From Cyclobacterium xiamenense (lineage in GTDB: Bacteria; Bacteroidota; Bacteroidia; Cytophagales; Cyclobacteriaceae), in NCBI RefSeq assembly GCF_009467825.1, contig NZ_WIOK01000014.1, positions 62,001 through 126,000 on the forward strand: a stretch of 64,000 bases of DNA. The letters are read 5' to 3'. Positions 43,321 through 52,054 of this stretch are shown here, in pieces. The translations under genes and the position numbers were made by a program. How positions within the stretch are numbered: the first letter of the stretch is position 1; every line of letters begins with the position of its first letter. The notes below the pieces were generated by a model. It did not search any database and was not told the DNA's origin. It saw nothing but the letters and a program-made list of their open reading frames with translations.

Positions 43321-43741
43321 CGTCATCAATAAATCCAAACACCCCCTACCCGCCTACCAAACCGAATTGTCCGCCGGGCTCGACCTGCGGGCAAATCTTG
43401 ATTCGCTGGTAGTACTGAAGCCCCTGGAGCGGCAATTGATCGGGACGGGCTTGTTTATCGAGCTTCCGGCCGGATACGAAGCCCAGATCCGTCCCAGGAG
43501 TGGTCTGGCCTTTAAATTTGGAGTGACGGTACTCAACAGCCCCGGGACGATCGATGCCGACTATCGGGGAGAAATTAAAATCCTGCTTGTCAATAATTCC
43601 AACACCGATTTTATCGTTCAGGATGGAGAACGGATAGCGCAGATGGTGGTAGCCAAACATGAGCAGATCCAATGGAATGCGGCCGAAACCCTGTCCGAAA
43701 CCAACAGAGGATCAGGGGGCTATGGAAGCACCGGAAGGTAG
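43310..43741 (+). CDS. dut: dUTP diphosphatase
   Basis: Converts dUTP to dUMP and pyrophosphate, keeping uracil out of DNA and feeding dTMP synthesis. A 143-residue trimeric-type protein with all five motifs: [10 protein letters not shown] (1), [12 protein letters not shown] (2), [11 protein letters not shown] (3), GERIAQMVV (4) and [10 protein letters not shown] (5), the flexible tail that closes the active site. A perfect 7-bp hairpin (43741-43761) begins at its stop codon. Confidence 0.96.
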   Translation: MQINVINKSKHPLPAYQTELSAGLDLRANLDSLVVLKPLERQLIGTGLFIELPAGYEAQIRPRSGLAFKFGVTVLNSPGTIDADYRGEIKILLVNNSNTDFIVQDGERIAQMVVAKHEQIQWNAAETLSETNRGSGGYGSTGR

Positions 43742-43934
43742 TCCGGGTCGGCTTCCCGGACACCAAGCGACAGGCCTCCTGGGAACCAATTGCCCGCATT
43801 AATTGTAAGGAAAGATGATATGAGCAACTCCTTCCGATCTTCTATTAAAACACCCGGAGCCGGGTACAGGCCCGGCAACTGCCTGTGCACAGCGGAAAGG
43901 AACGGGTAGCAGGTACTAAACAAGCAAACAATCA

Positions 43935-45680
43935 ATGAATAAGTGGTATCAACGAACGGTAATCTGGTTTTTTTCTTTGCTGATTGCTGTCCTGCTGGGG
44001 CCTGAGTCGGTCCTCGCACAGGAAAAACTAAGCCGTAAGGAACGAAAAACACAGAAAAAGGAGAGGATGGCTGACCGGCTGTTTATCGAGGGGCAAAAAC
44101 ACCTGATGCTGGAGGAATACGAAAAGGCCTATTTTTATTTTACCAAGGCCCTGGAATTTGACGAGGAAGAATCCGCCATTTATTTCAAACTATCCGAAAT
44201 GATGGTACGCGCCAACCAACCTGAGAAAGCATTGGATTACGGCCAACAGGCACTGGCCCTGGATCCTGACAACAAATACTATCACCTGCAATTGGCCGAA
44301 ATTTACAACGAGCAAAACGAAAGCAGAAAAGCCGCAGAGATCCTCGAAAAATTAATGGAGCAGGATGGGAATTACCAGCAATACATCCTGGATTTGGCCT
44401 CCCTGTACCTGACCTTACATGAATTCGACAAAGCGCTGGACGCGCTGAACAAAGCGGAAGACTACTTTGGAGTGGTGGAACAACTGACAGCGCAAAAGCA
44501 ACGCATTTACCTGCGGAAAAACAACCTGGAAATGGCGATCACCGAAGGCGAAAAGTTGATCGATGCCCATCCCGGCAATGCCCGGTACGTCCTCGCCCTG
44601 GTAGAAATCCTCTTCAACAATAACCGGAACGAGCAGGCCCTGGAGCTGGTATTGGAATCAATGGCTGCCTATCCGAATCAGCCCGAGTTGAAAATGGCGG
44701 CGCACACCCTGTATCAGGAACAGGGCAACGTGAAGGAATCCAGAAAGTTTTTACTGGAGGGAATCAGCCATCCGGACCTGGACCCGTCCGCAAAAGCCCG
44801 CGCATTTTCGGGAATCCTCGCTCAATTGCAAAATTCGGCCCGCGACCAATGGCTGGATACCCTTGCTTCCCACATGGAACCCCTTCACCCCCGCGACCCG
44901 GAGGTACTGGCAGCGTTGGGAAATTGGAAGCTGCAACAGCGGGAGACCAAAGCGGCCGTTTCGTATTTCAAACGCTCGCTTCAGGAAGCCCCGGATAATG
45001 CGGAACTGTACCAAAAGTTAGTCCCCTTGATGTTTGAGGTCCAGGAGCCCTTCGATGCGATCGCGGACGTGGCCAGGGCCGCCACCGAATCCGCTCCGGA
45101 AAGTGCCGAACTTTGGTTCTACCTGGGCACGGCTCACTTGGGCAACAAGGAAAACGAAGCAGCAAAAACCGCATTGAGCAAAGCCCTTTCCTTAAATGGA
45201 GGCGCCAATCGACAATTATCCCTCATGGCGAATGCCCAACTTGGAGATGCCCTGCATGCACTTGGCGAAAAAGAGGCCGCTTTCGAAGCCTATGAAAAAG
45301 TTTTGGCAGAAAATAAAAATTATGAGCATATTTTAAATAATTATGCCTACTTTCTCTCTTTGGAAAAAAAGGAGTTGGAGAAGGCATACGAGATGTCGTT
45401 CAAATTGGTAAATCGATTCCCTGAAAACGCAACCTATCTGGACACCCACGCCTGGGTATTGTTCCAACAGGGCCGGTACGAAGAAGCCAAAGCCTACATG
45501 AAACGAGCGCTTGATCACCAGAAAGACCCAAGTGGCGTCATGTTCGAACATTACGGAGATATTTTATACAAGTTGGGGGAAAAAGAGCAGGCACTTACCT
45601 ACTGGATCAAGGCTGAAGAAATGGAGGACACGTCGGAGTTTTTAACGTTAAAAATCCAAAACAAAACATATTATGAGTAA
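43935..45680 (+). CDS. TPR-repeat protein, secreted or periplasmic
   Basis: A 581-residue protein with a signal peptide (VIWFFSLLIAVLLGPESVLA, then QEKLSRKERK). About 12 tetratricopeptide repeats follow, for example AYFYFTKALEFDEEESAIYF, ALALDPDNKYYHLQLAEIYN and ELWFYLGTAHLGNKENEAAK. Its stop overlaps the DUF4292 lipoprotein start by 8 bases. It opens the long envelope array and may act as a scaffold for the proteins encoded next. There is no enzymatic motif. Confidence 0.85.
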   Translation: MNKWYQRTVIWFFSLLIAVLLGPESVLAQEKLSRKERKTQKKERMADRLFIEGQKHLMLEEYEKAYFYFTKALEFDEEESAIYFKLSEMMVRANQPEKALDYGQQALALDPDNKYYHLQLAEIYNEQNESRKAAEILEKLMEQDGNYQQYILDLASLYLTLHEFDKALDALNKAEDYFGVVEQLTAQKQRIYLRKNNLEMAITEGEKLIDAHPGNARYVLALVEILFNNNRNEQALELVLESMAAYPNQPELKMAAHTLYQEQGNVKESRKFLLEGISHPDLDPSAKARAFSGILAQLQNSARDQWLDTLASHMEPLHPRDPEVLAALGNWKLQQRETKAAVSYFKRSLQEAPDNAELYQKLVPLMFEVQEPFDAIADVARAATESAPESAELWFYLGTAHLGNKENEAAKTALSKALSLNGGANRQLSLMANAQLGDALHALGEKEAAFEAYEKVLAENKNYEHILNNYAYFLSLEKKELEKAYEMSFKLVNRFPENATYLDTHAWVLFQQGRYEEAKAYMKRALDHQKDPSGVMFEHYGDILYKLGEKEQALTYWIKAEEMEDTSEFLTLKIQNKTYYE

Positions 45681-46416
45681 GGGTAAGTTAGTTGCCTTCG
45701 TTTTAGGCGCATTGATGGTCTTCTCCTGTGCAAGGAAACCCCTTTCCTATAGCGCTGACCGGGTGATGGACGAATTTGAACCGTATTATTTGAATTACAA
45801 CTACCTTACCGCAAAAGGAAAGGTCACCGTAGAAGAACAGGACGGAAAAATCACCAAAGGCACACTAAACATCCGCGCAAAAAAAGACAGCATCATCTGG
45901 TTTAACATGTCGCCCGGGCTTGGAATAGAGGCGGTGAGGGGCTACATCAGCGCCGATCAGATCAAAATACGGGACCGGATAAATGGCCAGAAAATTGATA
46001 TGGGCTATCAGGAATTTCAGCAAAAATATGGGGTTCCCCTCTCCTTTTCCCTCTTCCAAAACCTGTTATTTGCCAATATCCCCCACGAATTCACCTACAG
46101 GGACCGGCTGATTCGGGTGGGAAAAACCTTTGAACTGAGGCAAGAACGGGAAAACATCCAGTACAAAACGCTCGTGGACGCCGGTCATGGAAAAGTAACC
46201 CAACTGGAAAGTGAGGCCTCAAAAACACGATCGGGGAGCCTTTCCGCGTCTTACATGGACTTCCGGGACCTGCAGGGGCAACCGTTTCCCTATCAAGCGA
46301 TTATTAAAATGGTGCTCAGCTTACCTCAGAAGCCCAAATCGAATTTTTTTCTGAATGCAGAAATGGTAAAAGTAGAACTAACGGATGACCCACTCAGCTT
46401 CCCATACAATTTTTAA
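45673..46416 (+). CDS. DUF4292 lipoprotein
   Basis: A 247-residue protein with the lipobox FSCARK (Cys near 19). The body carries the DUF4292 pattern: YNYLTAKGKVTVEEQDGK, LNIRAKKDSIIWFNMSPGLGIEA and IRDRINGQKIDMGYQEFQ. The strands suggest an LolA/LolB- or LptC-like half barrel, which would bind a lipid in the periplasm; this is an inference. It is placed between a TPR protein and an EnvC-like protein, whose start lies inside its last 32 bases. Confidence 0.85.
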   Translation: MSKGKLVAFVLGALMVFSCARKPLSYSADRVMDEFEPYYLNYNYLTAKGKVTVEEQDGKITKGTLNIRAKKDSIIWFNMSPGLGIEAVRGYISADQIKIRDRINGQKIDMGYQEFQQKYGVPLSFSLFQNLLFANIPHEFTYRDRLIRVGKTFELRQERENIQYKTLVDAGHGKVTQLESEASKTRSGSLSASYMDFRDLQGQPFPYQAIIKMVLSLPQKPKSNFFLNAEMVKVELTDDPLSFPYNF

Positions 46417-47674
46417 TTTCTTTCCCCGTAGTTTCGTATTTCTACTACTCTGCCTGCTTCTGTGGGTCCTGCCCACACCCAACTCCCAGGCACAGGTCAC
46501 CGCAAGCAGGGCGGAACTGGAAGAAGAAAAGGCCAGAATCCAAAAAAGGCTGCGGGAATTCGATACGGTCTTGAAACGAACCACGGACGAAAAACGGGTA
46601 TCCCTGAGCGAACTCCGCGCCGTCAACCAAAAGCTGGAAGCCAGAGAAAGCTACATTGCCACCCTAAACCGGGAGCTGCGCCTGGTAAAAACGGAAATCC
46701 GCCAAACCTCCAACCAAATCAATCGGCTAAGCAGCGAGTTGGAAAACCTCAGGGAAGAATATGCGCAAATGATCTACACCTCCTACAAACTAAACCAGGG
46801 GGTAAACCTGATTACGTTCATTTTTACATCCGCTACGTTTAAGCAGTTTTACATGCGGTTGAAATACCTGAAACAATACAGCGATGCACGAAAAAAACAG
46901 GTGGAACAAATGGAAAAAGTCAGCCGGGAACTGACCGAAAAGCAGGCCCAGCTAGAGAAACAAGAAGCCGGGCAACTGGCCGTGTTGGCCCAGGAAGAAG
47001 CCCAACGGAAGGAATTGAGCGCGCTGAAACAAGAGCAGCAACAACTGGTCAATTCCCTCAGTCAAAAGGAAGAGGCATTGAAACAAGAAATCGCCGCTAC
47101 CCGAAAACAGCAAGAAGAGCTCAATCGGGTGATCAAGCGGGTAATTGAGGAAGAAATGCGCCTGGCCAAAGCCCGGGAGGAGAAGGAAAGCGGGAAAAGC
47201 GGCGAAGCTCCTGCCGCCCGCAACCTTCCGGCCACGCCGAGTACAAGTGCTTCGGCACTTTCCGCTTCCTTTGCCAGCAACCGGGGCAACATACCCTGGC
47301 CGGTAGAAACCGGATTTATATCCAAAAAATACGGGACCTTCCCCCACCCCACCCTAAAAGGAATCACCGAGACCAACGATGGCGTGGACATTCAAACAAA
47401 TAACAATGCGCCCGTAAAGGCCGTATTTGCGGGAATCGTCACAAAAATCACTACGGTACCAGGCATGGGGGGGACCATCATCATCAAACATGGGGAGTTT
47501 TATACCATGTATAGCCGCTTAAAGACCATTGCTGTAAAATCAGGCCAGGAAGTGTCGACTTCCACCGTTATTGGCACCGTGTATACCGACAGCGATGGCC
47601 TGTCCGAGTTGCATTTTCAAACCTGGAAAGGCCTGCAAGTAATGGACCCAAGTATTTGGCTTTCTAGCAAATAA
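46385..47674 (+). CDS. EnvC-like murein hydrolase activator, catalytically degenerate LytM domain
   Basis: A 429-residue periplasmic protein: signal peptide (FVFLLLCLLLWVLPTPNSQA), a long coiled coil (about 40-290, with RAELEEEKARIQKRL and QLEKQEAGQLAVLAQEEA) and a C-terminal LytM/M23 domain (about 305-425). The metal-binding histidines of active LytM enzymes are partly lost: ETNDGVDIQT has N where H is expected, and MYSRL has R for the usual H, while ELHFQTW keeps its H. This is the pattern of EnvC, which activates amidases during septum splitting without cutting peptidoglycan. The start at 46385 overlaps the DUF4292 gene by 32 bases. Confidence 0.85.
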   Translation: MTHSASHTIFNFFPRSFVFLLLCLLLWVLPTPNSQAQVTASRAELEEEKARIQKRLREFDTVLKRTTDEKRVSLSELRAVNQKLEARESYIATLNRELRLVKTEIRQTSNQINRLSSELENLREEYAQMIYTSYKLNQGVNLITFIFTSATFKQFYMRLKYLKQYSDARKKQVEQMEKVSRELTEKQAQLEKQEAGQLAVLAQEEAQRKELSALKQEQQQLVNSLSQKEEALKQEIAATRKQQEELNRVIKRVIEEEMRLAKAREEKESGKSGEAPAARNLPATPSTSASALSASFASNRGNIPWPVETGFISKKYGTFPHPTLKGITETNDGVDIQTNNNAPVKAVFAGIVTKITTVPGMGGTIIIKHGEFYTMYSRLKTIAVKSGQEVSTSTVIGTVYTDSDGLSELHFQTWKGLQVMDPSIWLSSK

Positions 47675-47726
47675 TGCGTAAATTTTACCATAATTAGAAA
47701 AAATAATTACAACATGCTTTATTTCC

Positions 47727-47757
47727 TTTGCGTTAGAAAAGCACAGTGATATATTTG
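47727..47757 (+). promoter_or_regulatory. Promoter of tatA-gatA
   Basis: TTTG (47727-47730), 19 bases, TATATTTG (47750-47757): perfect Bacteroidota -33/-7 pair, 30 bases before the tatA ATG. Confidence 0.85.
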
Positions 47758-47787
47758 TAACAATTTCATAATTAAAATAAGCGAAAC

Positions 47788-47997
47788 ATGAGTACATTGG
47801 GTTTTATACAAAATATCGGAGGGGGATCACTGGTGATCATCGTTCTGGTAGTCATTCTTCTTTTTGGTGCAAAAAGAATTCCCGAATTGGCTAGAGGTCT
47901 GGGCAGAGGAATACGTGAATTCAAAGATGCCACCAAAGAGATTCAGGATGATTTGGAGGAAGGACTGAAGGATGACAACAAAAAAGCAAAAAAATAA
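47788..47997 (+). CDS. tatA: Sec-independent translocase component TatA/TatE
   Basis: A 69-residue protein that forms the pore for folded, twin-arginine-signal proteins. It has one membrane helix (SLVIIVLVVILLFG, about 14-27), the conserved FGAKRIPELARGLGRGIREF hinge and amphipathic helix, and a charged tail rich in Lys. tatC is not in the window. The stop overlaps the gatA start region by 26 bases. Confidence 0.95.
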   Translation: MSTLGFIQNIGGGSLVIIVLVVILLFGAKRIPELARGLGRGIREFKDATKEIQDDLEEGLKDDNKKAKK

Positions 47998-49435
47998 TAC
48001 GTTGGAAAAATTTCTTTCATTCGATGAGATAAAAAAATCGCTGGAAAAAAAGGAAACGGATTGCAAAGCGATTGTAACTTATTACCTAAACAACATTGAG
48101 ACGAAGGCGCATTTAAACGCCTTCGTTGAAGTTTATGGCCCTTCGGCTTTGGAGCAGGCCGCGGCCATTGATGAAAAAATTGCTGCCGGGAAGGCCGGAA
48201 AACTGGCCGGTATGGTGGTGGGAATCAAAGATGTGCTCTGCTATCAGGGACATACTGCCAATGCCTCCAGCAAAATCCTGGAGGGCTTCGAATCCCAATT
48301 TACCGCCACCGCCATTCAACGATTGATTGATCAGGACGCCATCATCATTGGCAGATTGAATTGCGACGAATTCGGAATGGGTTCCTCCAATGAAAATTCC
48401 GTGCATGGCCCGGTGAAAAATGCACTGGACGAAAGCCGGGTACCCGGGGGGTCTTCCGGTGGCTCGGCAGTGGCCGTTCAGGCCAATCTGTGTACCGTAT
48501 CACTCGGAACCGATACCGGAGGCTCGGTACGCCAACCCGCAGCATTCACGGGAGTTATTGGCATCAAGCCCACTTATTCCCGGGTATCCCGCTATGGATT
48601 GATTGCCTATGCCTCTTCTTTTGACACCATTGGGGTCTTTTCGAAAAACATAAAAGACAATGCCCTGGTACTGGAAACCATGGCTGGTTCGGACGATTAC
48701 GACAGTACTTCTTCCAGAAAAGCCGTGCCGGAATACAGCAACCTGCTTCATTTCAACAAGCCCGCAAAAATTGCCTACCTGAAGGAAACGGTCCATTCCG
48801 ATGCGCTGCAACCGGAAATAAAAGAGCACACCCTGCAAATCCTAAAAAAACTTGCGGAGGAAGGACATCAGGTAGAAGAAGTGGCTTTCCCTTTGCTGGA
48901 TTATGTGCTACCCACCTATTACATCCTGACCACCGCAGAAGCCAGTTCGAACCTTTCCAGGTTCGACGGCGTTAAATATGGATACCGAACGCCAAATGCC
49001 CACAATCTGGAAAGCATGTACAAGCTAACCCGATCCGAAGGTTTTGGCGAAGAAGTGAAACGGAGAATCATGCTGGGGACCTTTGTGCTAAGCGCCAGCT
49101 ATTACGATGCCTACTTCACCAAGGCACAAAAGGTGAGGCGGTTAATCAAGGAATTTACCGAAAATTTATTGACCAAATTCGATTACATCGTGCTCCCGAC
49201 TACGCCGAGCACCGCATTTAAGTTTGGGGAACATTCCAACGATCCGGTGGCCATGTACCTGGAAGACCTGTTTACCGTACAGGCCTCCGTATCCGGTGTA
49301 CCGGCGGTGTCCATTCCCAACGGAACGGACAAGAAGGGATTGCCTATAGGCTTGCAAATCATGGCCAATTCATTTAAGGAGGCGGAATTGTATGCATTCG
49401 CCAATTACCTGACGGAAGCGGCACCAAACAATTAA
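47972..49435 (+). CDS. gatA: Glutamyl/aspartyl-tRNA amidotransferase subunit A
   Basis: Glutaminase subunit of GatCAB, which turns Glu-tRNA(Gln) (and Asp-tRNA(Asn)) into the amidated form. A 487-residue protein of the amidase-signature family. The Ser-cisSer-Lys triad is K86 (GIKDVLC), S161 (PGGSSGGSA) and S185 (TDTGGSVRQP). FGEHSNDPVAMYLEDLFTV is present near the C-terminus. The first ATG gives a 26-base overlap with tatA and fits the family start. gatB and gatC are not in the window. Confidence 0.96.
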   Translation: MTTKKQKNNTLEKFLSFDEIKKSLEKKETDCKAIVTYYLNNIETKAHLNAFVEVYGPSALEQAAAIDEKIAAGKAGKLAGMVVGIKDVLCYQGHTANASSKILEGFESQFTATAIQRLIDQDAIIIGRLNCDEFGMGSSNENSVHGPVKNALDESRVPGGSSGGSAVAVQANLCTVSLGTDTGGSVRQPAAFTGVIGIKPTYSRVSRYGLIAYASSFDTIGVFSKNIKDNALVLETMAGSDDYDSTSSRKAVPEYSNLLHFNKPAKIAYLKETVHSDALQPEIKEHTLQILKKLAEEGHQVEEVAFPLLDYVLPTYYILTTAEASSNLSRFDGVKYGYRTPNAHNLESMYKLTRSEGFGEEVKRRIMLGTFVLSASYYDAYFTKAQKVRRLIKEFTENLLTKFDYIVLPTTPSTAFKFGEHSNDPVAMYLEDLFTVQASVSGVPAVSIPNGTDKKGLPIGLQIMANSFKEAELYAFANYLTEAAPNN

Positions 49436-49448
49436 CTATACGAAGGAT

Positions 49449-50843
49449 ATGAGGGAAGGATTTTTCAAAAACGTGTTGAGGAGCGTGCTGGCAGGGAGCC
49501 TGTTTTTTCCCGCAGCAATCGCCCAGGATCAAATCAATCAATTGGCTAGCGAAACAAGGGTGACGGAAACCGTAGCCCCGTTTTACGACTACGAACACAT
49601 CCCGGACTTTACCTACGATGAGGTAGAGAAACGCGTGGCGGCCATGGAAACGGACATGCCCTTCGAGTTGAACGAAACGATTTTTGCCTTCATCAACTAT
49701 TTTACGGTCCGAAACAGGGATTATACCCGCATGGTATTGGCCAGACAGGACATGTTTTTTCCGCTTTTTGACGAGGCGTTGGAAAAACACGACATGCCTG
49801 CCGACATCAAGTACCTGGCCATCATCGAATCGGGATTGAATCCGAAAGCCAGGTCGCGCGTGGGAGCTATGGGGCTCTGGCAATTCATGCCGGCTACCGG
49901 CAAGGAATACCAATTATACGTCAACAGCCACGTAGATGATCGACTGGACCCCGAAAAATCCACCGATGCAGCACTTCGATACCTCAAGGTCTTGAACCGC
50001 AGGTACAACAATTGGGAATTGGCTTTGGCGGCGTACAACTGCGGCCCTGGAAACGTAAACAAGGCCATCCGCAGGTCGGGAGGAAAAAGAACCTTCTGGG
50101 GGATCTACCGCTACTTACCCAGAGAGACACGTAGCTACATTCCTCAATTTCAGGCAATCATGTACGTACTTCGGCATGCCGAAGCGCATAACCTGATACT
50201 GGAAGAACCTGCCTATGCCATGGACTTTGATAAAGTAAGTCTGGGAGCGGGATTTACGCTGGAAAACCTGGCCAAATTCACGGACCTTTGCCTGGAAGAC
50301 CTGGAATACCTAAACCCTTCCCTGCTGCGATCCGAAGTACCCGACTTCAACAAAGACCGAACCATCAACGTACCCCTACACAAAGTTGCCTTCATTACCG
50401 AAAACCAGCCCTGGTTGGTTGATTCCCTGCAGCTAGAAAAGGAACGGTACCTGGCATCCCTTCCGGAAGAGCCCGAGAAACCGTTGCACAACCTCACCTA
50501 TCGGGTTCGAAGCGGAGACGTTTTGGGAAAAATAGCGCAACAGTACGGCGTATCCGTGAGTCAATTAAAATCCTGGAACAACTTGTATTCCAATACCATT
50601 CGCATCGGTCAGGTACTGCACATCTACCAAGACAACGACTCCTTTGACAAAACCATTGCGTCGTCCCAACAGCCCCCTGCCGTTACGGAAACAAGCGCTG
50701 GAAAAATGTACACCGTACAACCCGGCGATTCCTTGTGGCTGATTTCGCGAAAACTGGAGGGGGTGAGCATCGATCAGCTCAAAAAGCTCAATAACCTGAA
50801 CTCCAATCAAATCAAGCCCGGACAAAAATTAATTATCGGATAG
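49449..50843 (+). CDS. MltD-like lytic transglycosylase with two LysM domains
   Basis: Cleaves peptidoglycan glycan strands to 1,6-anhydro-muropeptides. A 464-residue protein with a signal peptide (SVLAGSLFFPAAIA). The SLT domain (about 110-235) has the catalytic Glu at E127 in AIIESGLNPKARSRVGAMGL, then GLWQFMPATG and LALAAYNCGPGNV. Two LysM modules bind glycan: about 340-385 (TYRVRSGDVLGKIAQQYGVS) and 418-463 (MYTVQPGDSLWLISRKLEGV). It follows gatA at 13 bases. Confidence 0.92.
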   Translation: MREGFFKNVLRSVLAGSLFFPAAIAQDQINQLASETRVTETVAPFYDYEHIPDFTYDEVEKRVAAMETDMPFELNETIFAFINYFTVRNRDYTRMVLARQDMFFPLFDEALEKHDMPADIKYLAIIESGLNPKARSRVGAMGLWQFMPATGKEYQLYVNSHVDDRLDPEKSTDAALRYLKVLNRRYNNWELALAAYNCGPGNVNKAIRRSGGKRTFWGIYRYLPRETRSYIPQFQAIMYVLRHAEAHNLILEEPAYAMDFDKVSLGAGFTLENLAKFTDLCLEDLEYLNPSLLRSEVPDFNKDRTINVPLHKVAFITENQPWLVDSLQLEKERYLASLPEEPEKPLHNLTYRVRSGDVLGKIAQQYGVSVSQLKSWNNLYSNTIRIGQVLHIYQDNDSFDKTIASSQQPPAVTETSAGKMYTVQPGDSLWLISRKLEGVSIDQLKKLNNLNSNQIKPGQKLIIG

Positions 50844-50855
50844 TTTTAAAACTAT
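50840..50855 (+). terminator. Palindrome behind the transglycosylase gene
   Basis: ATAGTTTTAAAACTAT is self-complementary and followed by a T-rich tract, at the stop codon of the transglycosylase. The stem is AT-only, so it would be a weak terminator. Confidence 0.4.
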
Positions 50856-50921
50856 ATTTTTAATTTTATTTTTTCCATTAGGTAAATTTTCCTAATTTAG
50901 GCTTAGGTAAAACAACAACCA

Positions 50922-52022
50922 ATGGATAATCGTATCAAAACGCTTGTGATTTTCTTGTTTGCTATCGCTGTCCTTGTCGGATGCGAGAACAACGGGGAAA
51001 CTGGCTCTTCCAGCAACAAACCAAAGGCCAGGGGTTCCCTTGGTGAAATTTTATTAGTGATTGATTCAGCAAAGTATGCCGGACCCGTAGGGGAGGAATT
51101 GCGGGATATTTTTGAGGCAAACATCCCCGGTATCATCCGCGAGGAATCCCTTTTTTATGTACGGAAAGTAGATCCCCGCAAACTTACGCGCATACTAAAA
51201 ATGGCGAATAACATGGTATACGTGACGACCTTTGACGATACCCGGCCCGCCAGCCGCGTCATCAATAGCCAATTCACCCCCGAATCCAAAGAAATGGCCA
51301 TGGAAGATCCCTCCCTGTTTATGCTGCGAAACAAGGACGAGTTTGCCGTTGGTCAGGAAGTACTGTATCTTTTTGGCGAGAACGAAAAAGAACTGATCCA
51401 AAACCTGCGGGCAAATAAATCCCAATTGCAAAACCTGTTTGTCAGCAAAGAGCGCGACCGATTGGCAAAAGCCTTGTTTAACCGCACAAACGGCGAAGCT
51501 GCCGTCAAATCCGCAGAGAAATTTGGGATGGCGCTGAATTTGCCTGCCTCCTACCAGTTTGTATTGGAAGCGGAAGATTTTCTCTGGTACCGACAGCCCA
51601 CCCCTCGGTCGGACAAGCCGGACATAAGCTTGTTTTTTTTCCAAACAGCCTACACCGACGAGGAGCAGGTTTTTCCGGAAAACATCATCAAACTCAGGGA
51701 TGCGATTGCGAAAGAGCATATTTTCGGCGACCCGAGGAAAAAAGAATCCTTTTTGGTGACGGAACGCCTGGAACCACCGGTGTTTAAAAACGTGCAGATC
51801 GACGGAAAATACAGCGTTGAAATGCGCGGGGCCTGGAAAACCAACAATTTATCAATGGGAGGATCGTTCTTGTCCTACACGGTTGTCGACGAGGTACAGG
51901 GTAAAATCTTCTACATGGAGGGTTTTGTGTATTACCCGAACGAAGCGCACCGGGCTTCCCTTCGGGAGATCGAGACCATTTTGAACGCCACGTCGTTTCC
52001 AGCCAAAGCAGAAGAAAAGTAA
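50922..52022 (+). CDS. DUF4837 family lipoprotein
   Basis: A 366-residue protein with the lipobox VLVGCEN (Cys near 21). The mature part starts with a disordered Ser/Asn-rich stretch, then GSLGEILLVIDSAKYAGPVGEEL, and later DLPASYQFVLEAEDFLWYRQP-like (here LNLPASYQF), the DUF4837 pattern. Function unknown; it is restricted to Bacteroidota as far as I know. It stands between a cell-wall lytic enzyme and metabolic genes, in the same transcription direction. Confidence 0.85.
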   Translation: MDNRIKTLVIFLFAIAVLVGCENNGETGSSSNKPKARGSLGEILLVIDSAKYAGPVGEELRDIFEANIPGIIREESLFYVRKVDPRKLTRILKMANNMVYVTTFDDTRPASRVINSQFTPESKEMAMEDPSLFMLRNKDEFAVGQEVLYLFGENEKELIQNLRANKSQLQNLFVSKERDRLAKALFNRTNGEAAVKSAEKFGMALNLPASYQFVLEAEDFLWYRQPTPRSDKPDISLFFFQTAYTDEEQVFPENIIKLRDAIAKEHIFGDPRKKESFLVTERLEPPVFKNVQIDGKYSVEMRGAWKTNNLSMGGSFLSYTVVDEVQGKIFYMEGFVYYPNEAHRASLREIETILNATSFPAKAEEK

Positions 52023-52054
52023 GGACGGACTACATCATTTTTCCCAGCCCACTC

